Source: Balanoglossus misakiensis (taxonomy: Eukaryota; Hemichordata). From it: a stretch of 64,000 bases of DNA. The notes below the pieces were generated by a model. The model was not told the origin of the DNA, did no database searches, and saw nothing but the letters and a program-made list of their open reading frames with translations. Shown here one piece after another: positions 39,401 through 51,599 of the stretch. The translations under genes were made by a program, and so were the position numbers. The stretch covers positions 3,224,001 through 3,288,000 of the forward strand of contig CM082587.2 of assembly GCA_040954595.2 (NCBI GenBank), read 5' to 3'. Numbering within the stretch: position 1 is the first letter of the stretch; every line of letters starts with the position of its first letter.

Positions 39401-42400
39401 CTAGATACACAACTTGCTGATAAATATCTTGAAAACATCCAATTATCATATTTTCGAAAACACTTATTAAGACAAGTGCGTTCTATAAGGACATCTTACT
39501 CTATAGATTTGATGTAATTTTGTCAGTTTTCCACTTATTTTCATGAAATCGTGATTTCCGTAACTTCCGATTTATTATTTGGCTCTGAAACGGTAAGGAT
39601 GCAGACTGGTCAGGTTACCCGGGAACAAATTAATTGTTTTGCGCGGCCTAATAATACATCATTTAGTGGATAGATTTCTCGGCTTAATACAGCGTCTCAT
39701 GTTTGCATGAATTAACTTGGAGATAATTGTAGGGCCTAGCTGAAGATGTGTTTGACAGAAAGAGGGACAGAAGTGGGTAGAAAGAAAGAGACAAAGAGAT
39801 AGGCAGAGAGAAATAGTGAAAGTCGCGTGTGGCATGCCAGCCCTCTTCATAGTCCTGCGTGTCTCTGGCGATGTGTGTAATGTGATTTCACGGCATTGAT
39901 CATATCAGTGTCGGTACAAGACTGATTAGGCGACGGGCCTTATCCCCCTCTCAATCACACTTTGAAATCGTTAAAACAACTGTTCACCCGACAATTGTCG
40001 ACGTTCAGTGTAATTGCTGACCTACGTGGGCAGCGTGCGTGAAAACATACAAGGGCGCGTGTCAGTGACGCACGCAGTGAAAGTGAAACTCAGTCTTCCT
40101 GGTGTCGGTGGCACAATGATTTTTCACGGTTGGGGAACAATGATCTCAAACACAATAAAGGAACAAAAGTCACTCAACCCGCAAAAACATATTTTAGAGC
40201 AGTAGAGGTGGGGGGAAAATCCAAGTTTTTTACTCTTAGCTAGTTAGTGCGCAAGCATGTACGTATTTATGAACCACAGTGTGACCAAGGCAGAATCTTA
40301 GAACAATTGCAGAGATGTTCAGACAACATGGGAAATGGTAGTACGTGACAGAAGACTGAGAGAAAATATCCTTACTTCACCGCTTGTCCATAAAATGTCA
40401 GGTTGAGTGTGACAAATGAGCCATTTACCCCCAGAATTCCAGGTATTTGTAATATAAATTTGTGAGCCTGTGTATTGTCCGTAATTTTTAAAACTTGTGC
40501 TGATGCCTTTTATCGCACAATTCTGATAATGTCAGTTTTTAAGGATACCAGTATATCGTTTTAAGGATACAAAATTTTATGGAAGTTTATACAATGGCAC
40601 GATCACAGATATAGTCACTTGCAAATAAACAACTACTAAGCAACACTTCCACAATTGGACAGACAAAGACAGGCATGCAGACAGAAAGTCTGGGTTCGGG
40701 TACAGTACCGGGTATGTATTTATTTGAGGACATCGCACCTCGTGGCTCAGCCTAACCGAGTTGGTATTCCACGTGTTTACAGTGAGTTTATTACCGGAAA
40801 GAAAGGGCAAATTATATCAGAAATTGAATTTACCCACGTAGAGCGTCAGCGTTAAATCAAAACCGTGTGAAAATGGCAAATGCAAGATGCTAACGATGAT
40901 CTTCTAAAAACAGGCACACTTCAGCATTTCAGCTGATGGACCGTTTTGATTTGTCGATGGCATTTTCATGCGTCATCTGAAACATTTCAGGGAAACAGTG
41001 ATGTCATCAGTAAGCTGTATGGACAGTGGTGAACTAACATATGTTACACGCATTGCTTTTTTCCAGAACTAAACACGACCAACTCTGTTCTTTCGGCACA
41101 ACATAAAAATAATCTTTGCTTGAGAACTGAAATATATATACTCTTGGCTTTCATTGTTCTTTTATTGAATGAAGTGTTTGCAGCCTGCGTTTTTTGATAG
41201 ATAACCCCTTTCATGCAGTCATGCCATTATTTGTAGCCCTTTCTCAGCAAGACATTTCCTTATTTTCATCGCCACCCACACGATAATTCTTCCAGCAGGT
41301 GTTCGCGCTGAAGGGAGAAACTATTTCAAATCTGTCTGTAATGTAAATCAAGCCTTCATTGAGTCATTCTTTGAAGTGTAATGCCTTATTTTTCACATTT
41401 TGCAAATTTTGTACCCATATGATTTGTTCGCCTGCATCACTTTACACATGGTTAATGATGATATCATTCATTACCGCGAAACGTTCCGTGAAATTTTGCT
41501 AATCTCTTCGCAATCAACTCCGTTATCTCAATTTTACCAGAAATGAAAGTATGTGACGTCAACAAGTAATCCAAATCCCAGTTGCATCCCACAACTATTA
41601 ATTCGTCAGTAGTTCAATGGTCTAATGCAGCTGTATAACCAAAGTGTGTCTACTCCCATCGTTTGGTCTCAACAATACTGTGCAGCTGGGAATCAAGTTT
41701 GCAAACTTCCGGGACGAGAGACTCGCCTTCTATTCTACCTAATGGCTGTTTAAATGCGACTCTTTTCTCTCTCTCAAAAAGACTCGCCAAAAAAGCAAAC
41801 TCATTGTCAAAAATAATGATGTTTGCTTTTCCATAAGCGTTATTTCAGGACGACCACAACAGATCATGTGATGAGTCCATCTCACTGATTGAAAGGCTAT
41901 GTATCTTCTCTCTGAGCACAATACTTGTATCTTCAACTGCAATGGAATTTGACGGCAGATAAAGAAGAATGTCGTTAGGAAAGTCGCGGCCCTTTAATCG
42001 AGGTTTTCATCCTTCATCCATACTACAACGATCATAATCATACATCCCATTAAAATGGAAACATGTTCAAATCGATGGCTCCAAGCAGAGAGAGCAAATA
42101 CATATCTATCTCGGCATGACCTGCGAGACGTGATCAGCATGCATGTCGTGGTTTAGCGAAAAGATGCAAACAATTCTCGACCTTTTCTAATTAAGTTAAT
42201 TTAAGACATTAAATTTACTCTCTATCCAGAGATGGTGTGTTTTATTACATTCCACGCAGGTACAGAATCGGTGTCAATGTTTATGTCAAGCATATCAAGA
42301 TGCAAATCATGAACAACTAGATTAAAACTCGCCAGATAAATTATTCCTCCTCTAACATCATTTTCCTCTGATAAGAAATAATTCCATATATAGCATGTCC

Positions 42401-45400
42401 GCAAAGATATTGCATTTCTTGTGCGGATAGTCGCTTTCTTCTGTCTATGACTAATTACCTATCTGTGAGAAAAACGCGCTTCCGATTGGCATTGTCAAGA
42501 TTTGTAATTTGACGCAAAGTCCCGGGTGGACACGAATTGCGCCTGACAATGTTACCTGTATACGATCGGTGTCTCTTTTGGTCTATCTGTTTTAATGACC
42601 GTTGATTTTAGGATTACTCACGGGTAATGGCACACCGATCAGTAGGCGTCGTGGTTCATTTGCGACGAACTATCTTTTGTGACAGAAGCTGCCATTTCGA
42701 GTAAAATTAATTAACATCAAACACTACGCGTTCAGAGAGCTGCAAGTCCTCACTATTCCTTCACTGACATTTGACTCGTTTGTACAAGCAGTGAGCATTT
42801 TCCACATAAGTGCGGGACTTCCAAAAAGCAACATTTCAGTAACCTCACATGCATAATTTGATGCACCAAAGGATGGATTATTTACATTTCGCTCGTTTAA
42901 AATCATAAGATTCACAAAACGAAATGAAATAAAATGTCAAGACAATCATCAAATTGTTTTAGGGGTTGCCTTCGAACAAACCGACACAACTTTAACTTCT
43001 CAAATTTAACACTGAACGAGATAAGTACTTGAAACAAGTCTGAACTTTATCAGCAGGATGGCAATTTACTCATCAGAACGGCTAAATGGTCTGTTTTGAA
43101 CCAGTTCTCAGCTTACTGGTCATGGAATTGATAACAACTGACTCCTTTCTAATAAACCACAGTGACTGTTTACACAATTTTGATAGCCGATAATTCGGTA
43201 CACAAGTCTCCTAGGATGATCAATAACAGACTTTGGGGCAATTTGGATAAAAGCGAATACTCCATCTCAGAGTCCGCTTGTTCGATTGCTTTGAAACTGG
43301 GCACGCTAATTTCTAAGGCGATGTAAATCATGTTAGTCAAAATTGTGACTAAATCTGCAATATTGTGGTGCATTTTGGTCACAAAACTTGATGCAGGTCC
43401 TTAGCTGATCGGTCACGTTTTACACCACGACCTGTTTCAGATAACACGTTAGCCTCAAGTGCAAAATTTGATCCAAAATTGCCATGTAAACTACAGTGCA
43501 TTTTTGAGTGCTTTTGTCCATCTCAAAAAGTATTCATAGACGATCTTTGCGGTTACATATATAAAATTACAAATAAAAGCTACGAGTTCTAATCAATACT
43601 GTAGGTTTACGGCTGATGACGTGTGCCTGGCCAAACTATATCCTTTGGCATTAGCGGGCCTGATGGCAAATAATCTTAATATAATAAAATAATATCAAGA
43701 CTACAGAGTGAGCATTGCGGGTATAATTTCATCATTATATCATAATTGTCCTCAAAATATCATTTGTGAATATCGCTGTCTTATGTGACATTTTAAACTT
43801 TTACTGTAATTGATGTAGGATTATAACTGGCGTGGAAAAGAAATGACAAATCGTGTGTTAATTAAAAGTAAATGGAAAACAGGACATAAAGTTCAACAGC
43901 CAGGCTTCATTTGATTTTTATCGCTATTCAGCTCTTATTGTCGATATCCCCATTGATGTGTTGTTAACACTTCCATATTGCAGGGAGGATCTCTGTTGGC
44001 AATTGACAATTGTCCATACGACAAAGCTATGCAATTATGTGCTGTCTCAATGTCACTGGTTTGAACATTTCGTGCAACAATGGCACCAACACCAACGCAG
44101 CCACCACCACCAAAACCACCAACACACCACCCACGTTGCCATCATCATCATCATCATGGAACAAAAATAAACGCTTCTGGCATGTTAAACACTTTCATCT
44201 CAAGTTGCCTGAGTAGAGGTCCAACTTTGCCGTATAAAACAATAGATATGTGGTGAAATAGTTAACAGTAAAGACCCTTTGCTATATGTTGGTTGCACAC
44301 AATACATCAGTGTACTGTATATCATGGCACAAAATGTCCTAAAAGCGGTAGGATGGGGGGGTCAGGTTTTACAATGTCGGACAAGGGGGAGGGTCACATT
44401 TTAGAGTCCAGGTGTACGCTTAATCACCTCGACCCACCCCCTTGAAAATACTGAAGGCTCCCTAGTTAAAAACGCACGAGTTCCCTGTGATAATTATAAG
44501 GCAGTGTGTCGTCAGTATACTTTTGGAATAAGGTTCCGAGGTCGGATCTCACGATAAATTTTGCCAGAATTTGAATGATTGTGGTGACAATTTTGATGAG
44601 ATATTCGAAATAAATTACTTGGCATTCTGCATGACGAGATAACGACATCTCTTCCATCATTCCGAAGGAAATGTCAACAAATGTTAACATTTTGCGACAC
44701 AACTTCTGCGCATGACCTTGTGACACGTCAATCAGTCATCAGAAATAACGATAAAATCGTGGCGAGTAATTACTTCCACGTGGCATGAGATAATGAGTGT
44801 AGAATTGTGAACCTTTCCTTTCTTGGGAGAAACATTGTGATTAACTACAAAAAGATACAACTACGCAGTTATTGAGTCCATTGACTTTTGGTCTTCGAGT
44901 TCGATTTTGATGAGCATTTTTTTCCTGAATTCTCATTACGTCTCATTATCAACGTATTCTACCAAGTTAAAATCTTCTGTAAGGCCAAGCAATTTTGCTT
45001 TTTTTCTCAATGTAGAATTCAGCTGACACTTTCAAAACACACATTTGATAACCAAAAACAACCATTACCACCACTCAACACCACCTCATCATCTCAATCT
45101 CATCACTTTCTTTCATTTTTGTTTTATTTTCGACAAATAAACAATGTTTTTGAAAATAAGGCAAACAACCATTGCAAACATTTTGTATTGATGGAAAGCA
45201 ACAAGGAAAGAAGACAAATCTATATTCAAATATTTAGATTATGACGCGCATAAAACGTCATGAACTTCTAACATCACGTAAAACACAATCTCCAACCCCC
45301 CAACCCCCATTACTGTTTTCTGTACGTCAATTGAAGTTGTATTATGCCCACCCCCTCTGATGATAACCTCCAAGATGAGAAAATATTGAGAGCAGACCAC

Positions 45401-46215
45401 ACAATTCATTCTATAATAAGACATTTCATATATCCATGGCAGTGTTATCAATGCGAGGCATAGAGCTTATAACTAAACCGTGTTGTACGCGATGGCTATC
45501 TAACTTTAACCATGGACGTTACATGGCTTAGGATTCTGGTGATCAGTGGACTTAAGCACTCGTAAAAGACAATAGTGTCGAGAGCACAAACCAGACCAAA
45601 AAGTCTACGCCGTTTCAAGCCACCGCTGTTTCACCAGTGCAATATGAAATCATGGTGGGTTTTCAAGGGCTGACAGTGGGTGGCATGCACAGATGTAAAA
45701 GATAATTCGGTAGCATAGTGATGACCATGTATTTGCGCAAAATCAATTACGACATCGAATTATTCCCTAATTTGTGCCTCCAAGCGGTGCTGTCGTGACA
45801 TGCGTGCGGCAATGATCTCGCGTGAAACCAAAATGACGTCAGAGCCAGCTAATGCAACCCTGATCCATTTCAATATCTCGGGGCTACATTTTTTTTACGA
45901 AAGGAACTCTGGAAAAGCATGGGGATAAATTGACACCATGTCAAAGGCGAGTAGAAATGGCCCCAAGACATATGAAATAAAATTTAAAAAGAAATAGATG
46001 ACGTTGGAGGGCGCACGTAAATGGTGGAAACTAAATCCTTCAGAAAAGGTTAACAAAACAGACGAATGCAACACAATACATCAAAAAATAAAAGCATCCG
46101 TGGATCATGGTCTACAAAAAATAAAAAAGCACCTTGTGAATGTAACCGACTAAAAGAAGCACATATACACTACTGCGCATTTACTTAAAGATTCACACAT
46201 GAGCAATGCGTGAGT
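21472..46215. other. Long gene desert
   Basis: About 25 kb with no exon I can support. Frames of up to 157 codons (for example 23244-23657, 23793-24266, 29722-30147) have no domain, no convincing splice context and random composition. Landmarks are a run of 16 Cs at 22836-22851, TACCGGTA at 28274, 30669 and 32292, a CCA/ATC-rich tract at 44088-44157, and G-rich sequence at about 44352-44395. Enhancers or non-coding RNAs could be present but cannot be read from sequence alone. Confidence 0.4.
44088..44157. repeat. CCA/ATC-rich low-complexity tract
   Basis: (CCA)n and (CAT)n triplets. It shares the order (CCA)n-AAA-CCACCA ... CCACCCACGT-GCCA with the tract at 9361-9475. Confidence 0.75.
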
Positions 46216-46217
46216 GA

Positions 46218-46248
<31 letters not shown>

Positions 46249-46250
46249 TA
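46216..46250. repeat. (CATA)n/(CA)n microsatellite
   Basis: ATACATACATACATA followed by about eight CA dinucleotides. Simple sequence only. Confidence 0.9.
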
Positions 46251-46508
46251 GTTTATGCAGCAGCTCTGTCAGGAAAAACTGCAAAATATTTGGACAGCGC
46301 CACTTGTGGCAAGGTTTTGAATTTTCACTGTTTTCAGCCAAGGGTATACTCTACTCATTACCTCACATGAACATTCATATACCCTTAAACTGCAATAAAA
46401 AGTGTTGAAACTCTCAATAACAAGTTTGAGTTGTCACTTTTGTATATATTTTCTGATATTGACCCTTTATGGGCAAAAAGTGGCCACAAAGTTAATTTCA
46501 TCTTCATT

Positions 46509-46640
46509 GAGGTCAATAAGATTGCTTTTTCTGGAATCGACACCAATATTTACATAAAGCGGCCAAAACGGCAAGTCTGTCTTGAGTGAGGTCAAGAAGA
46601 CTTTTTTGAATCAGCACCAATTTTTTTTACATAGAATGGA
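46509..46640 (+). repeat. Two diverged direct repeats, about 79-bp period
   Basis: GAGGTCAA-AAGA ... GAATC--CACCAAT ... TACATA occurs at 46509-46565 and again at 46588-46640, with substitutions. They sit just upstream of the LINE remnant and could be a decayed 5' part of that element; this is inference. Confidence 0.5.
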
Positions 46641-46689
46641 CTTTTCAAACCTTCCTCGGCAAAAATTCTTATTAAATGCACCTAATCTC

Positions 46690-47545
46690 CTTGGCTACAA
46701 CACCTTGTGTTTGTTGTTTATGAACAGAACCAGCAGACAAAAAGACAGGCACCAAATGGCTTTAAGGAAAGAGAGAACTTCTTCAAAACACTAAAATTCT
46801 TGATACTCAAGCATACAGGTGAGGGTTTGCTACTGATCGGAGGGGATTTCAACACAATCATGAATACAGAAATGGGTAGAATGGGTACAAAGTGTCATCT
46901 AAAGCAATGTAAAAAAATTTAATAGCATGCTAAAATGTCTTAAATTAATTGATATTTGGAGAATACTAAACCCAAATACTTTATGGTACACAAGGGGGGG
47001 GGGGGGGAGTAAAGCTAGGCATTGCAAGCAGAACATTGCTTTTTGTCAAGTATTGATTCTGCAGATATCAGACCAGCAATCAAAGCTGATCATAAAACCA
47101 TGTCTTTGAAAATAAATTTAAAACAAAACTTTGGGGAGTACACATGATAGATGTGAATTTAGCAATAAAAGCCTTAAAATGTAGATGGGTGACAAGACTG
47201 GCAATATCTGTTATAATAATCTTGACAAAAGCGGAATAAATAGTATAACCGAAGGACTCCCAGGCTTCTACAAACAGATATTACCAAATTGGTTTGAATT
47301 TCAGAAAAGTGAAACAAAAATGATACTCATACAGAGTTCTGTTGGAAAAGAAATTATCTAGGGAAATAATTTAAATTACAGAAAGAAAATCTTGTTTTAG
47401 GTTTCATGCACATGGCAGATTTGGTCACAAATGGAAATTTTATCAAACAGAGAGAACTGTTGGAAAAATTAAATTGCAAAAGAAATTGGATTGTACAATA
47501 CTTGCAGATAAAGCAAGCGATTCCACATCAGTGGGAAAATGTATG
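46690..47545 (+). mobile_element. Decayed L1-like non-LTR retrotransposon (LINE) fragment
   Basis: Two separate parts of a LINE ORF2 can be read in shifting frames. The first (about 46707-46990) is the APE-type endonuclease: an APNGFKERENFF-like segment, then LLLIGGDFNTIMN with the catalytic GGDFN signature, then LKLIDIWRILNPN and a YT near 46984. The second (about 47162-47540) resembles the region C-terminal to the reverse transcriptase: ALKCRWVTRL, then ENLVLGFMHMADLVTNGNF and AIPHQWENV. The endonuclease end and this C-terminal region lie only about 100-200 bases apart, so the reverse-transcriptase core is deleted. Frameshifts, stops and a 14-G run (46994-47007) interrupt it. It is non-functional. 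L1/Tx1-type assignment rests on motif recall. Confidence 0.75.
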
Positions 47546-49007
47546 ATGCTGCCAAAAACCAATCTGAAGGTCAACAAAAAGTATTTTTAAAAATCCGTAT
47601 TGAAAAAGAATTTTGTGAGAAAGTACGTATATTTTTCCTGTAAGGATTTCTATTGGAGATTTGTCAGCAAAATTGTGGAAAATCCCCCCCCCCCCCAATA
47701 CCCGATGAAACGAGGCTAGTTTCCAAGGCTTTTTCAGGAATGACAGTAGAATTAACAGATCTTTTCTCAGACTCTCGAACCCGGAATAAACCTTACTGTT
47801 GAAGAAGACAACCTCCCCATCCTGCGATAAATTCGTATCCCCCATATTCGAGTAGCCATGATAAAATTTACCGGACACGACGCTTTCTATGAAAAAAAAA
47901 CCCTAAAATCGGACTGTCAACACAGAAATCAAATCGGACGATGAATAGCTCTCAAATCACAGCAAAAGAAGGCGATACAAAAGCCTGAGGTAACGTGTTG
48001 AGCTGACCTGCGTTAACAGATCCCGTGAGGAGTACGGTGCCCAGAGTTCAACACGCCCCCCAAACTCCTGTGGCCTCTTTTGAACACAACTAATACAAGT
48101 TTAACGGTTTTTTGTGACAGAAACCCGGACCGTCCCGCCTTTGAATCTGGTAGCACGTACGAGTCTCTCACAAACAGCGGGGTCTCGAACACGGCAGAAC
48201 TCGCCAGAAAGCACGCGACTTGGCGAAAATATCGGCCCCTCACCGACTGCTAAGATAAACACGAATTAGATCTGGCGATCGGTGACCCGGAGCTGGCTAT
48301 CAAGTAGGAATAAGGGGGAATAAATCAGGAAAAGTTGCACAGATCCGAAACTCCGTGTTCTCACTTCGAAAGATACCCCTCTTCTGAGCACATGCATGCT
48401 AAACATATGAACAAGAACGCGCCTCTGATTGGTGTAACAACAAGCCATGATCACTCACCAAGGGCGTGATAGGAAACTTCCCATATAGTACGTGATATCA
48501 GACCATACAAGCCGTCTTAGCAACAGGTACCATGGCAACACCATCACGCGAGTGAAACCATACAAGTACACCATGCCAAATTAAAACAACGGAACAGTAC
48601 GATTGCATAGGCCTATAGACACACTTTATTCCCTTAAACCGCAATATTAATGACAGTTTGAATTGTGAAAGTAAACTCAATAATAATACGCAATAAAAAT
48701 AGACCAGCGCTAACATATTTCTTGGTTTTGATTCGGACTGGGTCTGCACGTTGTGTATGTCAGCATTCATGATAGGCCTAAACCGTTCAAGGTGGTTTAG
48801 AAGATTGTCAAGTAGGCCTAATCGCAGATTATGCTGAATTGTGTTTACATTAAATAAGTTTTTAGTTCATCCAAGGGGATCAAATCACATAAACATTTTT
48901 CGATATCACTAAAATGTTCCGTTGAGGCTACTCCAAATGGCTTCACCAAGGCTACGAGCATGCCAACAAAGTTTTTTTCAGAGAAGATAAACTAATCAGT
49001 AACGATC
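47546..49007. other. Non-coding stretch after the LINE remnant
   Basis: The first part may be the decayed 3' end of the LINE. A run of 13 Cs lies at 47684-47696. Minus-strand open frames at 47528-47878 and 48013-48243 have no domain and overlap the LINE remnant or unremarkable DNA. Confidence 0.4.
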
Positions 49008-49295
49008 GCACTGTCGAAGACACCCAAGGCAACAGAACCAGAACATTGTATGGCGTTTGAATATTTCGGTCAACTTTGTAAAATGTCGTTTGCTGTCACG
49101 TTTTGCACGCTTACGCCGTACGATTTGACATTTTAAGACATCACTTCAACACCCGCACTGTCAAAGACATTCAGGCGCTGAGCTAGCAAAAACAGAACAT
49201 TGTATGGCGTTTGAATCTTTCGGTTTCTATAACTTTGTAAATGCCGCTCTTCTGTCACGTTTTGCACGCTTCCGCGGCACGACTTCATATTTAAG
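49008..49295 (+). repeat. Tandem duplication, about 147-bp unit, upstream of GPCR 1
   Basis: Copy 1 (49008-49137) and copy 2 (49155-49295) share GCACTGTC-AAGAC, AGAACATTGTATGGCGTTTG, TTTCGGT, AACTTTGTAAA and CTGTCACGTTTTGCACGCTT in the same order, with scattered substitutions and small indels. The repeat ends about 640 bases before the start codon of the first GPCR, so it could carry duplicated regulatory sites. Confidence 0.85.
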
Positions 49296-49391
49296 GCCTA
49301 TGACCAGCTGCAGTCATGTGCTTATAAAGTGTGTATATGACAATCACACTAGTCTGGTCAGATAGTGAAGGGCTCGGAGCTGGAGTCCAAG

Positions 49392-49481
49392 TTGCCCCTA
49401 GCCTGGTCACCATACCCAGTGTGTTTTATATAGACTCCTTGTAAATACACTGGGTATATGGTGACCAGGCTACATTGCCCC
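49392..49481. mobile_element. Miniature foldback element with probable target-site duplication
   Basis: TAGCCTGGTCACCATA begins at 49399, and its exact reverse complement TATGGTGACCAGGCTA ends at 49472. The inverted repeat continues inward (CCCAGTGT ... ACACTGGG) around a short loop. Direct repeats TTGCCCC flank the hairpin (49392-49398 and 49475-49481), leaving only two unmatched bases on the right. This is the structure of a short MITE with a 7-8 bp target-site duplication. The superfamily is not determined. Confidence 0.6.
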
Positions 49482-49840
49482 ATTTCCACGTTTGTTAAGA
49501 AGCCTTCGCCAGCTGATAAATGAATACAGCTCTGCGTAGGATGGCTATGCAGAAACGATGTTTCAAGGATTCGTGGCTACCTGCGGCCAAGTGAAATTCT
49601 TGTCGGATCTTCAAGCTTTCTAATTGCTAGGTTAACTGCGCCTTGCATCTCTCCCGTTCATGGACAGAGTGGAATAACCAGCGCCTCCCATTCACAGACT
49701 GCTGAAACTGTTAACTTCTGAATGTGTTGGGCGTGTGTTAACTGACTTGCCAAGTGTTTTGTACAATGTTTGCCGTGGGCAATCACGTTTTAGATTGGTG
49801 AACGATGGAGTTTTTTTTATTTGTCGTACTTGATATATAC

Positions 49841-49850
49841 CTATAAATCA
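49841..49850 (+). promoter_or_regulatory. Candidate TATA box of GPCR 1
   Basis: CTATAAATCA lies about 85 bases before the start codon at 49934, and an initiator-like TCATTCG follows about 30 bases downstream (49871). The spacing suits a TATA-driven intronless gene. Prediction only. Confidence 0.35.
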
Positions 49851-49933
49851 GTGTTCCAAAGAAACAGGCATCATTCGCAAAGTAGCCTTCTCTCGAAGTG
49901 TCTCTTACCGAGAGATTCTCCTCTGAAGCGACC

Positions 49934-50926
49934 ATGGCGGCCAACGATTCAGACGCTGTAGGTTTGAACGGTACATTTGATGTTCCTGCTGATCAACCCG
50001 TAAGAACCAAATACGAAGCTGGCGTTACGTCGGCTGTCGTACTCATCGGCATCGCCGGAGTCATCGGCAACGGTGTGGTGATGTTCGTGGTGTACAGAGC
50101 CAAGCAACTGCACACCATCACCAACTATTTCGTCGCCCACCAGGCGCTCATCGATTCCATATCATCGTTCCTAATGATGTACCACTACGTCATCCCGATA
50201 CCGAAACCACCAGCAGGCTTGGCCGGCCAGTTGATTTGCAAGCTCTGGGCGGCTCGGTTTCCCATGTGGACCAGCATGGTCGCATCCACCTACAATCTGG
50301 TGTTCTTGACGATGGAGCGGTACATCGCCATCGTCTTTCCGTTCACCTACGTGAATCTCCTCACCCCTCGAAGATTGGTACCTATTTTCGTCGGCACCTG
50401 GGTCTTCGCCATCTTCTTCAACTCGCCGTACCTGGACCGAACGATCGCTCTGAACGGCCGCTGCCTATTCGTGGATCCGTACACACCAGTCGTGTACAAG
50501 CTCATCGCCTCCTTCAGCTTCATCGTGCAATACTTTTTCCCGCTGCTCTTCATGTTTTTCAGCTACCTGCACATCATACTGGTGATCACGTCAAAAATAA
50601 CAGGCCGAGTCGGTCCCAACGCAGACCTGCCCCAAGCCCAGCAAGATTCGATGTCCACGGCTCGGCGCAACTTAATCAAGACGCAGATTCTTGTCTGTAC
50701 CGCCTTCGCCGTACTCTGGGCTCCGAATCAAATCTACTACTTCATTTATAACATATCGATTCCGGCCGACGTACCCAGCTATTTTCACAACGTGACCGTG
50801 TGCATAGCCTATCTGAACAGTTGCATAAATCCCGTCATCTACGGCTTGAAATACAAGCAATTTCGCAACGGAGTGAAGGTTGCCTTCCCGTGCCTGGGCA
50901 ACCGCGTTCACGATGTGGTCTTTTGA
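49934..50926 (+). CDS. Rhodopsin-class (class A) GPCR, peptide-receptor-like, copy 1
   Basis: Encodes a 330-residue seven-helix receptor in one exon. The start is ATG in the context ACCATGG; the frame is open 36 bases further upstream but only to a GTG. Seen: N-glycosylation site N12 (NGT); TM1 with G45-N46; Asp74 in TM2; Cys102 at the start of TM3; ERY at 128-130; Cys177 in extracellular loop 2, which should pair with Cys102; Pro203 in TM5; F258-LWAP (261-264) in TM6; NPVIY at 299-303; and Cys320 as a likely palmitoylation site. TM6 has Leu-Trp where most relatives have Cys-Trp. The TARR stretch (242-245) before TM6 suits G-protein coupling. The general look is that of galanin/allatostatin/QRFP-type peptide receptors, but I cannot name an orthologue or ligand. 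Its closest relative in view is the next gene. The CDS is distinctly GC-richer than its flanks. Confidence 0.93.
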   Translation: MAANDSDAVGLNGTFDVPADQPVRTKYEAGVTSAVVLIGIAGVIGNGVVMFVVYRAKQLHTITNYFVAHQALIDSISSFLMMYHYVIPIPKPPAGLAGQLICKLWAARFPMWTSMVASTYNLVFLTMERYIAIVFPFTYVNLLTPRRLVPIFVGTWVFAIFFNSPYLDRTIALNGRCLFVDPYTPVVYKLIASFSFIVQYFFPLLFMFFSYLHIILVITSKITGRVGPNADLPQAQQDSMSTARRNLIKTQILVCTAFAVLWAPNQIYYFIYNISIPADVPSYFHNVTVCIAYLNSCINPVIYGLKYKQFRNGVKVAFPCLGNRVHDVVF

Positions 50927-51569
50927 CTTGTGATTCTGAGCCGAAGAGAGCTCGGCACTTTTGAAAGTCTATGTCAAAAAGTCCTATACCTGTGGTGTTT
51001 CATTAAAACCAAAATGTCGACGATTTGTCAGTGCATAGAACCGTTGATGACTGTCAATTTGATACCAAGTACCGCATTTCAGAGGTTGCAATGAATTCTT
51101 GTGAAAGTTTTGTACTTTTGTACGACAAGATTTGAACAACAATATACAGAATATAGTACATATACATTTAGGTAACCTTTTTACCGTATCTTTGTGTTTC
51201 GATTGCTTAATCAAAGTTTGACACTCTTTTTCTTATATGTTAATCAAGGTAACTTTAGACAATTCTTTCTTAAAATTGAGAACAAAAACGGGGGTCACAG
51301 TGACTGTAAAATCATGAATGAGAGAGAAAAATTATCTCACATTTCGGGATGACCATGATTGGTACCGTAGACTATAATTGGTGAATTTATTTAGATTATA
51401 ATCAAGACTACAAATTTTCGATTTTTGAATATTGCAATTGTCAAGTATGTACTTTTCTTGTTTTATTCAGATACCATGAAGTTTGTAAATTAATTGTTTT
51501 ATATTAGTAGTACTGTGACATTTTTATCGATATAAATTTGATATGTAATACGATTTGTCCGTGAATTGT

Positions 51570-51575
51570 AATAAA
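51570..51575 (+). terminator. Poly(A) signal of GPCR 1
   Basis: AATAAA about 640 bases after the stop codon, followed by a T/G-rich stretch (TTTATTGTC). It implies a 3' UTR of roughly 0.65 kb. Confidence 0.55.
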
Positions 51576-51599
51576 GCAAGTTTATTGTCAACAAAACCT

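Noticed and set aside
47528-47878. 116-codon minus-strand frame
   Set aside because: It is antisense to the decayed 3' part of the LINE and contains a Gly run made by the poly-C tract.
50236-50751. 171-codon second frame inside GPCR 1 (and a similar one inside GPCR 2)
   Set aside because: Shadow frame of the GC-rich receptor gene. The receptor frame has all family motifs.
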